From positions 124,001 through 188,000 of the forward strand of contig QUOL01000018.1 of NCBI GenBank assembly GCA_009761415.1: a stretch of DNA of 64,000 bases, written 5' to 3'. This stretch comes from Sarcomyxa edulis (Eukaryota > Basidiomycota > Agaricomycetes > Agaricales > Mycenaceae). The notes under the pieces were generated by a model. It was not told where the DNA came from. It ran no database searches and saw nothing but the letters and a program-made list of their open reading frames with translations. A program made the position numbers and the translations under genes. Below are positions 21,888 through 32,881 of the stretch, in pieces (within the stretch, counting starts at the first letter, position 1; each line of letters begins with the position of its first letter).

Positions 21888-24800
21888 TTATGCAGATTGT
21901 CCTTGATATTTCTTGATCAAATCTCGAAGTCTAGCCTGTCCGAACGCAAGATCGCCAGGGGTCGTTGGTTTCGTGGCAGCCTTTGGCCCTGTCTGAATCT
22001 TTCCGCCCTCAGGACGTCCCTCGGATATGGTAGGTGGTAGTTTGACAGGGGGCTTTGCTTTATTGGGCGATGAAGAAGGCCGGGCAAGCGAGGCAGTAGA
22101 TGAGAGAGTCGGCGTGGCGTGTGATGAAGATATGGATGCTGGTACAGATGTAGACTTGAATACAGGTCTTGTCACTCCCTGGTTTCCCGCAAAATCGAGC
22201 AACTTCGGCTCCGGCGCGGTCAACTGAGTACGATTCAACAGCAATGGTGATTTGCCGTTCGGGTAAGGCTTGAGTGGATCTTTAGGCTTCGAGTCAGAGA
22301 TGGCGCCGGAAGCCCATATTGATGCCACAGCGGTAACCTTCCCGCCGCGACCTCCCCGAGCAGATCGGACGTCATACTTGACCTCTGGATCCAAGGGAGG
22401 GGGGAAAACTGGTAATCGAGGAGAAGGATGCATTACTTTCTTGCCTGGTACAAGAAGGTCTGCATGAGCGTACTTCCGAGACAGATGATCATTGAGATCT
22501 CCATCCGAAGACGGGGGTGATATCAGTCGGTCAGTCTTGAGAGGCTGAGGAGTTCGAACGGGAGAATGAGATATGGTTGGGGATTTATCCTTCAGAGCAT
22601 GAGAAGAGGACACGTCCGCGACCATCTTAACCTCTTGTGCGCCGTTGGTAGCGGGAGGCTTGGCGTGTCTTGGGGGAGTGTTCCTCTTTAACGTGCCGAT
22701 TGGTACGAATCCAGAGGAGCGAGGATTGGGAGACGAGACATCTGTAGTCTCATCAGATGGCTGTTCAGGTTTGAGGTCGGGAACAAGCTCAGAAGCTTCT
22801 TGGACAGGTTCGGGGCTGGGCAGCAGTGGTATATCTACGGGAAGAACATCAGGATCAATCCCGCCCAGCCAAGCAGCAACTCTGCCTTTCACAGACTTCT
22901 TCCTCTTACGACCCTCCCCATCTTTCGTACGTTCTTTCTTCCTGCCATGCCGCCTCTCTCCATCCGTCTCAGTTTTTGCAGATGATGGTCCTCCTCTATC
23001 TCTATGCGAGTCCTTCTTGACCTTATCCCGACGTACATCGTGGCTGTACCTCTGGTCCCAGTCATCACCAGATATGCTCGATTTTCCAGCTTTGTGGGTA
23101 TCCGAATCATGATCACGATCGCGATCCCGGTCACGATCATTTTCATGGTCGGCCAACGTCAAGCTTGATATTGCAGAGTCATTCAAAGGCTCCGGCACGT
23201 TGTTAGGGGCAGGTATATTGATAGGTAGCACAGTTCTGACGTCTGGTCTCTTGTCGTCCGGGTCCAATTTACGAGTACCCACTTCAGCAAGAAGGCGTCG
23301 CTCCAATGCGTCCAAACCGCTTTCTGTCCTCCCCACCCCGCCGAGGAAGTCATTGCGAGACACTTTAGCTGGAGTAATCGCTGTCAATGTAGGAGTGGGC
23401 GGTGTCCTGTCAGAAGGAATGAGTGCAGGAGGATCGAAGTAATCTTCTATTCTAGCCCGTGTAGATTTATCCTTAGTCGTTGGGGGAGGGACAGGTAGAG
23501 TCTTGTTCACATTAGATGCATCTGTGAGCGGAATATCGCTAGAAAGATCATTCTTTGTTGCATTGACTTCCTCGGCCATCCTTTCCAGCTCTTCTACTCG
23601 TTCACTCTTGGGTAACGAATTGTGCGTTATGGGGTCGATAGAATAAGAATGTTTCGGGGATAGGAATGGTCTTGGAGAATGAACGACACCTTGAGATTCG
23701 GCAGGAGAGATGGGAGACGGAGGCACTGGTAAGTGTTGAGACGTCTGTGGTATTGGCACCGGTACTGCATTAGATGCAGGGAGCGGGAATCGATGAGACT
23801 GCGGTGATACTGAACGATATCGAGAGGAGAGGCGAAGATGGTGCGTGATCCGAGATGCACGTTCACCTTTTCCTTCTTCAGGTTCAGCTGGCTGCTGAAG
23901 TGCAGGATCGAGTGGGAGAAGGAGTTGTTGAGGGGCTGCGAAAGGAGGCAGCCCAGACGGCAGGCTCTCGACGTGTAAAGCACTAGGTCCAGCACTTGAT
24001 GGACGAGGTGGTGGGACATAGACCGGAACTGGCGGTGGTGGAAGGTAGTAGTAGTGCTGTCCTTGGATTGGAGGAGAGTAATGGTAGGGATTAGGAGTAT
24101 GAGATGGTGGTGGAAGCCATACGTTGTTTTGATCTACGTACGCTTGTAGAGGAGGCGACATCGGTTGAACGGGGTAAGCATAAGGGCTTTGTGCACGGTC
24201 CAAGTAGGGAAATGGAGATACTGGAGGCACAGGGGGAGCGTAAGGGTATGCTACTGGCGTATATTGTTCTGGTGGAGTCACCGGCAATTCTGGAAGGGCA
24301 GACGGATGAACGACGGTGACAGGTATATCAAGGAGAATGTCTTTGCTATAAGGGTTCGCACGCATAAGTTGTTTTTATTTTCTCGAGAAACGACTGGACT
24401 GACTTTCCAAAACCCATTCCAATTTTGACACTGAGCAAGCATTTGACTTCAAATAGAGCAGCAGTTGCCCTAGGCTCCATCTCGATACCTTCTCTGGTGC
24501 CCCCTTTCACGGTTCTAGCATACCTCGGTATATCGAACACGAGGCTCGCAACACCTTCAGCACCGGGAGGGATTATGTACTCCGGACCACGGAATGGCAC
24601 AGTGGTGAGGGTGTCAGAGATCTGCAATGGAGATTTTCCTGAAGCAGAAAGTTTAGGGAGGTGGAGCATCCTCGATACTGTGATCGTCAAACCCGTATTC
24701 TATGGAAATTCAGTGAGTGAGCATTCAAATAAATCTGTCGGTGATGAAATACCTTCTTCGAAGAATGATTTTTGACTTCCAATTCTACACACCCACTCTC

Positions 24801-25472
24801 ACCTGCCACCACAACTCCACCAACGACCCTCCCGTGGACCCATATCTTCCCATTCTCGGCCACAACTACGCCCTCAGGCTCTACTCTCGCCTCGTCCTCC
24901 TTGAAGCTTTCGACGACATCAGCTTCCTTTAAATCCGTAACGACACGCTTTTCCTCCTTCCAGATGACTCCGACGCTGGCTTTCAATTCGTATCTCACCT
25001 TAGCGAGACCAGAACCAAAGTCGATTGAAGAAGGAGATGATGCTGGGATCGGAAACCGGAATAAGAAGGTCGATATACCTCGTCGAGCTGTATGGTATGG
25101 AGACGGCAGAGGTGGGTCACCAGGTTCAGGATGATCTTGTACAGCGTTCGAGGGCGGAAGGCCAGGTCCCTGAAAGATTCGACGGCTATGCAAAAATGTA
25201 GATGTCGCTGAGTGGTCTCTGGAGGAAAGCTCTGATCGGGATCGTCAACTCGGTATCTCCGACTAGAAACGCGGATTCCAACCTTGGATGGCAAAGAGCT
25301 CGACCATCATAACGCCAATTCCCAGACCTTTATCCGCTCGACACTCCATTTCCATCTTTCCGGTAACGTTACCCCCTGCGACATGTGTCGAATTGCCCAG
25401 CGTTAGTGAGACTTTGACTTTGGGGTGATGGGGGGAAGCATTCATAGGCTCAGGCCTCAATTGTGTTGCCAT
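21888..25472 (-). CDS. arrestin-domain protein with long proline-rich tail
   Basis: Four exons, 25472-25283, 25231-24753, 24699-24404 and 24345-21888, give 1140 residues. Residues about 15-330 form arrestin N and C beta-sandwiches: PKVKVSLTLGNSTHVAGGNVTG at the start, RRGISTFLFRFPIP in the middle, then IPPGAEGVASLVFDIPRYAR. The remaining 800 residues are disordered. They contain proline/tyrosine-rich runs (YAPPVPPVSPFPYL, PPPPVPVYVPPPRPSS) and a DRDRDRDRDHDSD run. A basic KKERTKDGEGRKRKKS patch could be a nuclear or membrane-binding signal. Fungal alpha-arrestins recruit Rsp5/Nedd4 ligases to membrane transporters, usually through PPxY or related motifs. I infer that role but did not identify a perfect PPxY with certainty. 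Confidence 0.86.
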
Positions 25473-26021
25473 ATGGTCGAATAATTAGTACAGTTCCGAG
25501 GTGTGTGATAAATACGAATGCTTGAACGACAGAGCAAGTTGAAATGCGAGTGCGAAGATTGGAGATCCTAGTGGAGAAAGTAGAGAATGAAACCGACCAG
25601 AAGAGGACACCTAAATAACAAGTTTCAGAGAGATATTCATGGGTGAGATATACGATCCAGGACAGAACTTCAGCAGGTGGGTTCAGCAGGAGGGTGTATC
25701 CAGATCCGGCAAGACGCGGTACTGCGAAATGATCCGGATCCATGATTTTGGCACAGAAACTACCCAGAATTAGGCAATCTGGTAGAAATTACACACAGAT
25801 CTAGCGCAAAAAAACAACCAACAAGCGAGCATGAGATGGTATACTACTGGTAAGTAGGACAGGAAATTTCTATTGAAATCGCAACTTCATGGGCAGGATA
25901 CACGGTGTTGACTTTGGAGCACTACGATCGATTATATTAAATGCCCATAATTAGGTCTTGTAGCCGTTAATGCTTTCAGAATTGTATGAGGAAGGAGAAA
26001 AGAAAAGGGAGATGCAGTCTG
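25473..26021. other. intergenic between ATO1 stop and arrestin start
   Basis: About 550 bp. It should contain the arrestin promoter and the 3' end of the ATO gene. The open frame at 25450-25743 on the minus strand overlaps the arrestin start and has no family signal. Confidence 0.5.
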
Positions 26022-27278
26022 TCAATGCGACTCGATGTCCGGACGCTTTTCCCCGAAATGCGAAAGATCACCAACTGGCACCTCGAAAGGCATGTCCACG
26101 GATGCAAATAACGCAGCCGTGACTAGATACCATGCGCCACACGAGCACGCCTAGGCGTAGGAAGATCAGTACAAACCATTCACTGCTATGATGCACGATG
26201 AACGCTCACAAATATGAATGCACCGGATGTTTTGACTAGACATAGAATAGACGGACAAAATGAGTCAAGCAGGAGAACTATGAGAGCGATACACATACAC
26301 ATTGTCTTAGCCTGATCAGTATTCCCAGAACCTGCCTTGTCGTATCCGGCAGCCACTAGGAACGTAATGAGGACAAGTGGTGAACACCAGAAGCATAGAA
26401 AACTTACAAAATATAAATGCCCACATGATAGCGAAAAGCATTTCCTACGATAGAACGATCGTCAGTTGATGGGTCACGAGAACAGGACAAGATTAATATA
26501 CCGCAAGGACCACATTCGTGCGCAGTGCAGAAAGGAAGTAAATGAGACTTGCGACAGCCTGGAAAAGTGTTAGAAGACAGAACTTGAGTTAGCGCGCGCA
26601 CTGCTCACCCAGAATATAAAATAAAATTCTATGCCAGTATTGAAAGCTCGCGTAGACTCCCCATCTTCAAACGCAGAAGCGATAAGTTTGGACGGATCAT
26701 TGGTGACTCCGAGACTGAACCTGTTGTAATATGAGTATGCGGCCAGAAGCGAGAGATGAAAGAAGTGACTTGACGTACCAAAGGCCTCCGAAGGTGCCAA
26801 ATACGACTAAAGGAACGTTAGACAAAGTCGAAACAAGCTTAGAAAGAAAGCTGACCAGAAGGGAAAGTGTTTCCTACAATCTATAGATGGCAAATCAGAG
26901 AACCGGCGAGACGGTCAATTCAGCTGAACGTACCCATTCCAAGATTCCACCGACGAACATGCCCAAGCCCCCAACAAAATATAACGGTCCAATTATACTG
27001 GTGAGGGATGTGGTAGTAGTATGATTCCACCCCATAAGAATGCAACCGGTCGGTGTGAGACACAGCAAATGGCAAATCAGACAAAAGGGTGTAGGGTTGC
27101 CGAAGATACTGGCAAGGTCGACTCTTTTCCGAGGACCGCCAGGTTGGAAATATAAACGCTCATATTGTTCAGGAGTGAGTTGGATAGTTGTTGCTACAGG
27201 ATGGGGAGGATTGCTAGCTTGAGTGTCAGGGGCGGTGAAAGAGCTTTTCTCGTGATCGTACTCCTTTTCGGGTGCCAT
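26022..27278 (-). CDS. GPR1/FUN34/YaaH (ATO, AceTr) family transporter, copy 1
   Basis: An acetate/succinate or ammonium-linked channel-like transporter with six membrane helices. From the ATG at 27278 the spliced product is about 271 residues in eight exons, the first ending at 26934. The cytosolic N-terminus has EQYERLYFQPGGPR. The family signature is NPTPFCLICHLLCL (NPxPxGL-like). Helices follow: GCILMGW, GPLYFVGGLGMFVGGILEW, then VVFGTFGGLWFSLGV, FYFIFWAVASLIYFLSALRT, and others. It ends VDMPFEVPVGDLSHFGEKR. Introns are 50-60 bp. A paralogue in the same orientation lies at 28449-29709, so the two form a tandem pair. Substrate is inferred from the family. Confidence 0.9.
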
Positions 27279-28448
27279 CTGTAAGAAATTTAGATCCTCG
27301 AGAGGAAGCGTAGAGATGCATGCATTTTGAGAGGCAAGACCTATATAAGTTCCCTCGACAATCCAGGCTGTTGGATTGTAGCATGATAAATTTGGAGCCC
27401 CGGTTGGAGAAAGTGTACATCCCCGCCGAATGACGAGCGAGCCCCAAATTTCTGGAGAAATGGCTTCGTCCAGAGCCGATCCGTTGGCGTTTTTGTGCAC
27501 CGTGGAACCGGGGAGACCGTACTAGGTCGAACTTTGTCGGCAAAACCGCCAACGATCTTGCACTGGGATATACGACTTTGAGCGTCTAGAAAAAAGAGTG
27601 ACCGACTCACTGTATCTTACAATGTATGTGAGGCAATTTCGCAACCACTGATTTTCAAAGACGGATGCAAATTCCTTTGTGTCAGCAGACATTTCCGAAG
27701 GAACTGAGAAGGAATCCCCCCTCGAAATTCTCGCACCCTCGGTGAGGATAAATGGAGGGGATCGAAATGTGTGGTTATATAGATCCTAGAATATGGAGAT
27801 CAATGTTGCGCCTGCCAGTCGTGTCGCTTCAGACTGCCTCCGAAACGGCAAAGAATAAGAGATTAGTCACGGGCCTAGTGTCACACTACCAAGGATAAAA
27901 ATTCTCCGTAGTCGGGGGATCGACCTGGATGCTTGGGGCTCCCGACCTTCCTGAGGCCGGGGCTGGGGAAAAGAACCTAGGATTTTGTAATAACGTGCAA
28001 TGTCGAGGTCATCAAGACGAATAGCTACGAATAGCATTTGTATAAGTATAGGATTGGTATAAGCTTTCAACACTGATAAACACAGCTCACCGCGCTATTC
28101 CAGCAAAGCTTTAGCTAACACTGAGCTACGACAGCTTGTGTAAAGTCCGGGAATCAAGCTTACAAGGGTCAAGAACATACCATGCGAGAAAGGTAAGTGA
28201 GAGCGCTGTGAGACACTCTCTTGACAGAATACAAACCCAAAAGATTCGTATACAAATTGCTCGGCATCCGAGTCGGACCGGCCCTGTGCGCTTTACAGAT
28301 TCGACGTCGTAAGCAAATAAAACTTGACGGCGCTCGTTTTTACTTCTTGATCTTGACAAAATTGCAGGAATGGGGTGACATGGGATGCTGTATAAGATAT
28401 TTCGTTGTATATGTAATCCATGTCAGAGAAAACAAGGTCGATGTGCTG
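27279..28448. other. intergenic between tandem ATO genes
   Basis: About 1.2 kb. It holds the promoter of copy 1 and the 3' end of copy 2. Open frames seen here (27341-27610, 28126-28359) show no homology or coding character. I see no further genes. Confidence 0.5.
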
Positions 28449-29709
28449 CTAGCCAGACCGTCGTTTCATAAAATTTGAAAGATCTCCAACTGGCATGACG
28501 AACGGCATGTCTACAGAGGAGAATACCAGAGCAAGAGCAAGGTACCAGCCGCCCACCACGCATGCCTAGAGACAGAGGAGTTATATAATCACAAGACAAA
28601 ACAAAGGTTCTGCAAGACTTACAAACGCGAATGCTCCTGCTGCTTTTACTGCAAGCGGAAACGATGAGGCTCAGCAAAGAGCAGGTCTGCGAAAGTTGTC
28701 TACACGTACATAATTTGACAGCGATGTCGGTATCTCCTGATCCTATCTTGTCGTACCCAGCCGCCACTAGAGAGGAGCTTCAGATGGACCCACAAAGATG
28801 TAGGAAGGATATACGTACGGAAGATAAAGGTGAATATAAGAGTAAAGAAGATTTCCTGAAGTATATAGAGCCGCTGTCAGTCAGACGGAAGCCACGGAAA
28901 CAAAAGAAATAAGAACCGCAAATATCATGTTGGTTCGCAGTGACGCGATGAAATAGATGACACACAAGACCGCCTTGTTTAAGTACACTGTTGAGTGAGA
29001 ACACTCAAGCTGATGACTATTTCACTAACCCAAAAAATGAAATAGAATTCTACCCCGGTATTGAAATCTCTAGCAGCTGCCCCGGTGGGGAACGCACTTG
29101 TAGCGAGTTTCGATGGGTCCTGAAGTGTTCCCAAGCTGAACCTGTTGAACGACGGAAATTCATGAGTGATGACTGTTATAATTTTCGAGATTTCACGTAC
29201 CAAAAGCCGCCAAATGAACAGAATACGACTGCGAATCACGTGGTTTGGTCAAACATTGCAAGTATCATCGAAATATGTGACTGACTGAACGGGAAAGTGT
29301 TTCCTAAAATCTGCGGAGATAAAAAACGCGGTGAGAATTGATGTTTTTGCAGAGAAATGAACAAATTGACCCATTCAAGAAGACCGGAGATGAATAGTCC
29401 TAGGCCGCCAATGAAGTAGAACGGTCCAACGAGAGTGACAAGTGACAAGGAAGTTGTATTGTTCCACCCCATGAGGATACAGGCGGTTGGGGTGAGGCAT
29501 AAGAGATGGGATATTATTGCAAGAGGAGTCGGATTCCCGAAAGTACTCGCGAGATCCATCTTTCGAGGACCACCGGGTTGGAAGAACAGGCGCTCGTACT
29601 GCTCAGAGGTAAGCTGAATTGTTGGCTGACGAGTGAGTGCATTGCTTGGTGCACTAGCTGGCATATCAGAGTGCTTTTCGTGGTCGTGATAGTGTATATC
29701 TGCTGCCAT
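28449..29709 (-). CDS. GPR1/FUN34/YaaH (ATO, AceTr) family transporter, copy 2
   Basis: This is a tandem paralogue of the gene at 26022-27278, with the same exon plan. From the ATG at 29709, exon 1 carries QLTSEQYERLFFQPGGPRK and the signature NPTPLAIISHLLCLTPTACILMGW. Later exons give FSLGTLQDPSKLATSAF, FNTGVEFYFIFW, IASLRTNMIF, LIFTFIF, AAGYDKIGSGDTD, KAAGAFAF and GWYLALALVFSSVDMPFVMPVGDLSNF, ending at the TAG at 28449-28451. Conservation of the GYDK and SVDMPF motifs and of the splice sites argues that both copies are functional. The differing tails and N-termini suggest divergence in regulation or trafficking. Confidence 0.88.
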
Positions 29710-30126
29710 ATTGACCTAAGTGGACACGATGTGGGGGTGGGGTGGGGGAGAATTCCGAATGATCTGGTTATAATACCCCACACATTTACTGAAAGGACTT
29801 GTTGCAGCCCTGTCGTCGAGTCGAATTTGAAAGTGCCTTAAGAGGATCGAAGCATCGTGATGGGTCATGGGATGGTATTCAGTGATCTCGTGTTCAAGCA
29901 TAGGGGCATAAAAGGAGTTGAGACATCAGGAGGCGCGATAGTAAGAGCACGGCAGCGGAAGTAATATCACTCGCAGACCTAACGGGATCACTTCCCGTTA
30001 ACCTGGTAATAATTTAGTACCGTATGTTCGCTTGTATTGTACATATAGCCTGTCTATCATGAATATTAGTGACGACGAGAATGAGTTCCTGAAATATCCG
30101 AACCAGTGATTTTGTGTAAGACTTAT
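29710..30126. other. intergenic upstream of ATO copy 2
   Basis: About 415 bp between the ATO gene start and the stop of the unrecognised gene, both on the minus strand. It includes a G-rich patch just upstream of the ATO ATG (about 29726-29750, gtgggggtggggtggggg). Nothing else is recognised. Confidence 0.45.
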
Positions 30127-31960
30127 TCAAGCGTATATCTGTGCATCCCCTCGCAGCAAGTCTATATGGAACTGACGCCAATCATCATCTTTAGGATCCC
30201 TCCATTCCTCTTCCTCCTCAAATGTCGCTTGAGAGTGAACCGGGCTGGCCTCTTCCAAAGTCCAAGCGGGGTCATATTTCTCTCGACTCGGTGGACGATA
30301 CGTCGAGGAATGTCTAGAGCGGGGTGGAAGCGGCATTGTTTGGACGGATACAGGGCGTTCGCGGTGAGATGGTCGAAGTACAAGACTTCTAGTGGACGAA
30401 CTTGAGAGAGATAAGAACGATTCGCTTTTCGGCACGGGGGAAGGAGAACTATCTGTTAATTCAATGAAGAAAGACTTGGAGTCGGGGGAAGCTGAGAATG
30501 GGTCTATCGTTTGCCTTAACGTAACATCTTCAGAACTGTAAGCATGGTAGATTAGACATCAGGAATCCGAAAGGAGCGGTCATATGCGTACTCAGAAGGT
30601 CCCATAAGCGAGCCACTATTGGTTAACCAAAACTCCGCTATGTCAGTCGTGGCCGACGACTGTCTTCGAGTCACATCGCCAGAGCGAGCGGCAGATGATG
30701 GTCTCATGCGTTCCAATAATCGAGATGGGAATGATATCACAGACGAACGGCGGTGACGCGAAGAAGGGATGACAGCGACGTCGGGGCGACTGACAGATGG
30801 GATCACCATAGATGTCGGTCTTTTTCGAGTGGTTGGGGAATTGAAGTGTCCACTACTCCGTGTAGTAGATGGCCCTTCAGTTAAAGCGTATGGGTGGATG
30901 AGGCTCGACGAGTCAGTGGTATGCCTGTTGATACGGCGAGTGCGGTTTGCGATGACATGGAATCCCGAAGCGAAGAAGGTCGAATAACTGAAGCCACTGA
31001 AGCCTGCTGCTTCTGTGCCCTTTCCTTTTGTCATTACTATGTATTCGACGAGACCTAGGGAGGGCTGGAAGTTGTTGAGTTATCCTGTTGTGCTAGTGTT
31101 CACTTATACCCGACTGCAGATCAAATCAAGTGGCAGTAGTGGGATGGGATCAAGACGAAAGAGACGCAATGATAGCTGAAGGCTGTGAAGACTCACGGGA
31201 GTATCACAGCGTGGTAGCCCTCGTTCTGTTTATAGCACAAGATGGCAATCAGCGAGGTCGCGATGAAAGGAGCTTGGTACATACCGTTGTCTGCAGGTTG
31301 CAGAACCATTAACTTAACGACTCAGGTCTAAAACTTCACTGCAAGTATTTCCAGAGCACGATTTATGTGGCTCTCCAAAAAGTCCTCGGATACTACGCCT
31401 TCTTCGAACAAAGCAGTGACGATCATCCGCGATACCCCTCTGAAACACAACATAGGCAAGGTCGACGCTCACGCATCATACCGAATGGCTTCTCGGTGAA
31501 GGGGTTCGGGCACGGGGGCGTTGAGTCTAAGCTTAGCTTATAGATCAATCAAGTACTTCCGGATGGAATAGAGAGTTCACAAGGCTCACGGGAAGAACTA
31601 AGTCAAACTCGCCGGTATCACGATGATGATTTGATTAACTTCGGAGTTACTCATACATTGGCCAGACAATGACGCTCATTTTGAGAGGGATGGTTTTGAG
31701 ACAATTTTGGGTCATCAGCGGGCGCCAATGTTACTTTGAGGATCGAAACAGGGCATTCAAAGAGTCAAAAAAAAAAGCATCGGCCCGTACGCTTGATGAT
31801 ATCATGTCATAAGCATCGACAAGAGCGCACAGGAACTGGACTCACGTCGAGGAGTCGAGGAGTCGTACCACTGTAAGCTGATGTCTATACTGAAATGCGA
31901 TGATGTTGGAAGTAGGATCCGTGATATTATCATAGGAAACCACAAATGATCTTTTCCGAT
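30127..31960 (-). CDS. unrecognised multi-exon protein (5' structure unresolved)
   Basis: The last two exons are firm. An open stretch from 31034 (possibly entered at about 31070) to about 30590 reads TKGKGTEAAGFSGFSYSTFF and then Ser/Arg-rich sequence. A phase-closing intron (gtacgc...ttacag) leads to SEDVTLRQTIDPFSASPDSK, ending DWRQFHIDLLRGDAQIYA before the stop at 30127. Further upstream on the same strand are exon-like pieces: DTGEFDLVLP, LRLNAPVPEPLHREAIRYD, and SRMIVTALFEEGVVSEDFL followed by ESHINRALEILAV. They have good splice sites, so the gene probably starts near 31.9 kb. I recognise no family. The C-terminal half is low-complexity and looks disordered, while the upstream exons look helical. 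Exon order and start need transcript evidence. Confidence 0.55.
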
Positions 31961-32088
31961 GGCGGAGATGGGTCAGATGAGATTAGTTCTAGCTAAACAA
32001 AACGATCAGAGAGGATCTGTGTCAGACATTTCAGAGCACAAACATTCGTTATGATGCAAACAAGATTAGCTGACAATGCTGTACGGCG

Positions 32089-32439
32089 TTACCGCCCAGA
32101 TTTTTTCGCATTCTGGGCCTGTATTCCGGCTTGCGCAAGCCTGTCCTTTTGAGCGTCTGCAATTATTCGTCGTTGGTTAAAATATTCGATCTTCCGCCAG
32201 TGGTCAGTATGAGGAGATTGGTGTGGGGCGTGAACGACACTCACCCAACTTTTGGCACAATTTTCTGCGTACTGCTGGTTCTCCGCAGTGCACGCTTTGC
32301 CTTCCTCTCCTGCTTTCACAACGCCCACACCATCCAGGCAAGCGAAATATGTATCCCTAGCCTCCCAACACTTTTGCCGATCGTGTCTGGAGGCAGGGGT
32401 TGTTGGTTGTTCTGTTTGCTTGGAACTAGCTGCACCCAT
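32089..32439 (-). CDS. COA6: cytochrome c oxidase assembly factor COA6 homologue
   Basis: A small intermembrane-space protein that helps deliver copper to COX2. Exons 32439-32245 and 32190-32089 give 98 residues. The 54-bp intron (gtgagt...ggaag) is a multiple of three and stays open if retained, adding 18 residues. The spliced form reads AKSW-IEYFNQRR, as in the family. Two cysteine pairs form the helical hairpin (CHCH-like). CWEARDTYFAC has nine residues between cysteines, and CTAENQQYAENC has ten, matching the COA6 CX9C...CX10C pattern. The start MGAASSKQ carries no presequence, as expected of Mia40 substrates. Confidence 0.92.
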   Translation of the reverse strand: MGAASSKQTEQPTTPASRHDRQKCWEARDTYFACLDGVGVVKAGEEGKACTAENQQYAENCAKSWVSVVHAPHQSPHTDHWRKIEYFNQRRIIADAQKDRLAQAGIQAQNAKKSGR

Positions 32440-32881
32440 AATGTAAACGTCGATACGTTCGTGACACTTTGAAGATGAGGATTTCTACACCTAAGTTTGA
32501 TTGAAGCCGAGAGCAAGAGTTCACTGGCAAGTTGATGGGAATATTTGGCTGTCACGGCTTCTTCCGTGATCAACTTGCCCGGCTTTCGTTCGTTTTGTAG
32601 TAAGTTTACAACAGGAATACATTTGACACGACGAGATACAGTAATTTTGTAGGTATAGTTACTGCTGGAGGTCGAGCGAGAATTATGAGGGATCCACATC
32701 AATGGTCCTCAAACCTGATCACCGAGAAACAAAAAACGAGGCAGTCAGCTGTAGATAGGGTCAAAGAGAGACCCATTTTTCTGATCTGATCACTCGTGAA
32801 CTGTGCCTCGGCGAACCCCTCAGGGCGCTCGTAGGATACCCAAACGGGTCCACGTCCTATGCGGGCGTTCCCTGATACCGA
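32440..32881. other. intergenic between MFS stop and COA6 start
   Basis: About 440 bp that should hold the COA6 promoter and the MFS 3' end. No gene recognised. Confidence 0.5.

Noticed and set aside
22826..23146. Open frames within the arrestin tail on both strands (e.g. 22645-23112 plus, 22889-23146 minus)
   Set aside because: These are shadow frames of low-complexity coding sequence (the DRDRDR and Lys-rich stretches).
27867..28359. Minus-strand ORFs between the ATO genes as a third transporter fragment
   Set aside because: No NPxP, GYDK or VDMPF motif. The translations show no ATO similarity.
31193..31300. Minus-strand hydrophobic stretch (APFIATSLIAILCYK) that looks like a transmembrane exon
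   Set aside because: It is bounded by a gtatgt donor and an aacag acceptor 59 bp apart, the usual intron length here. It is more likely an intron of the unrecognised gene.
32191..32244. Reading COA6 as an unspliced 116-residue protein
   Set aside because: The segment has perfect gtgagt and aag ends, is 54 bp long and interrupts the conserved AKSW-EYFNQRR motif. It is best treated as an in-frame intron.
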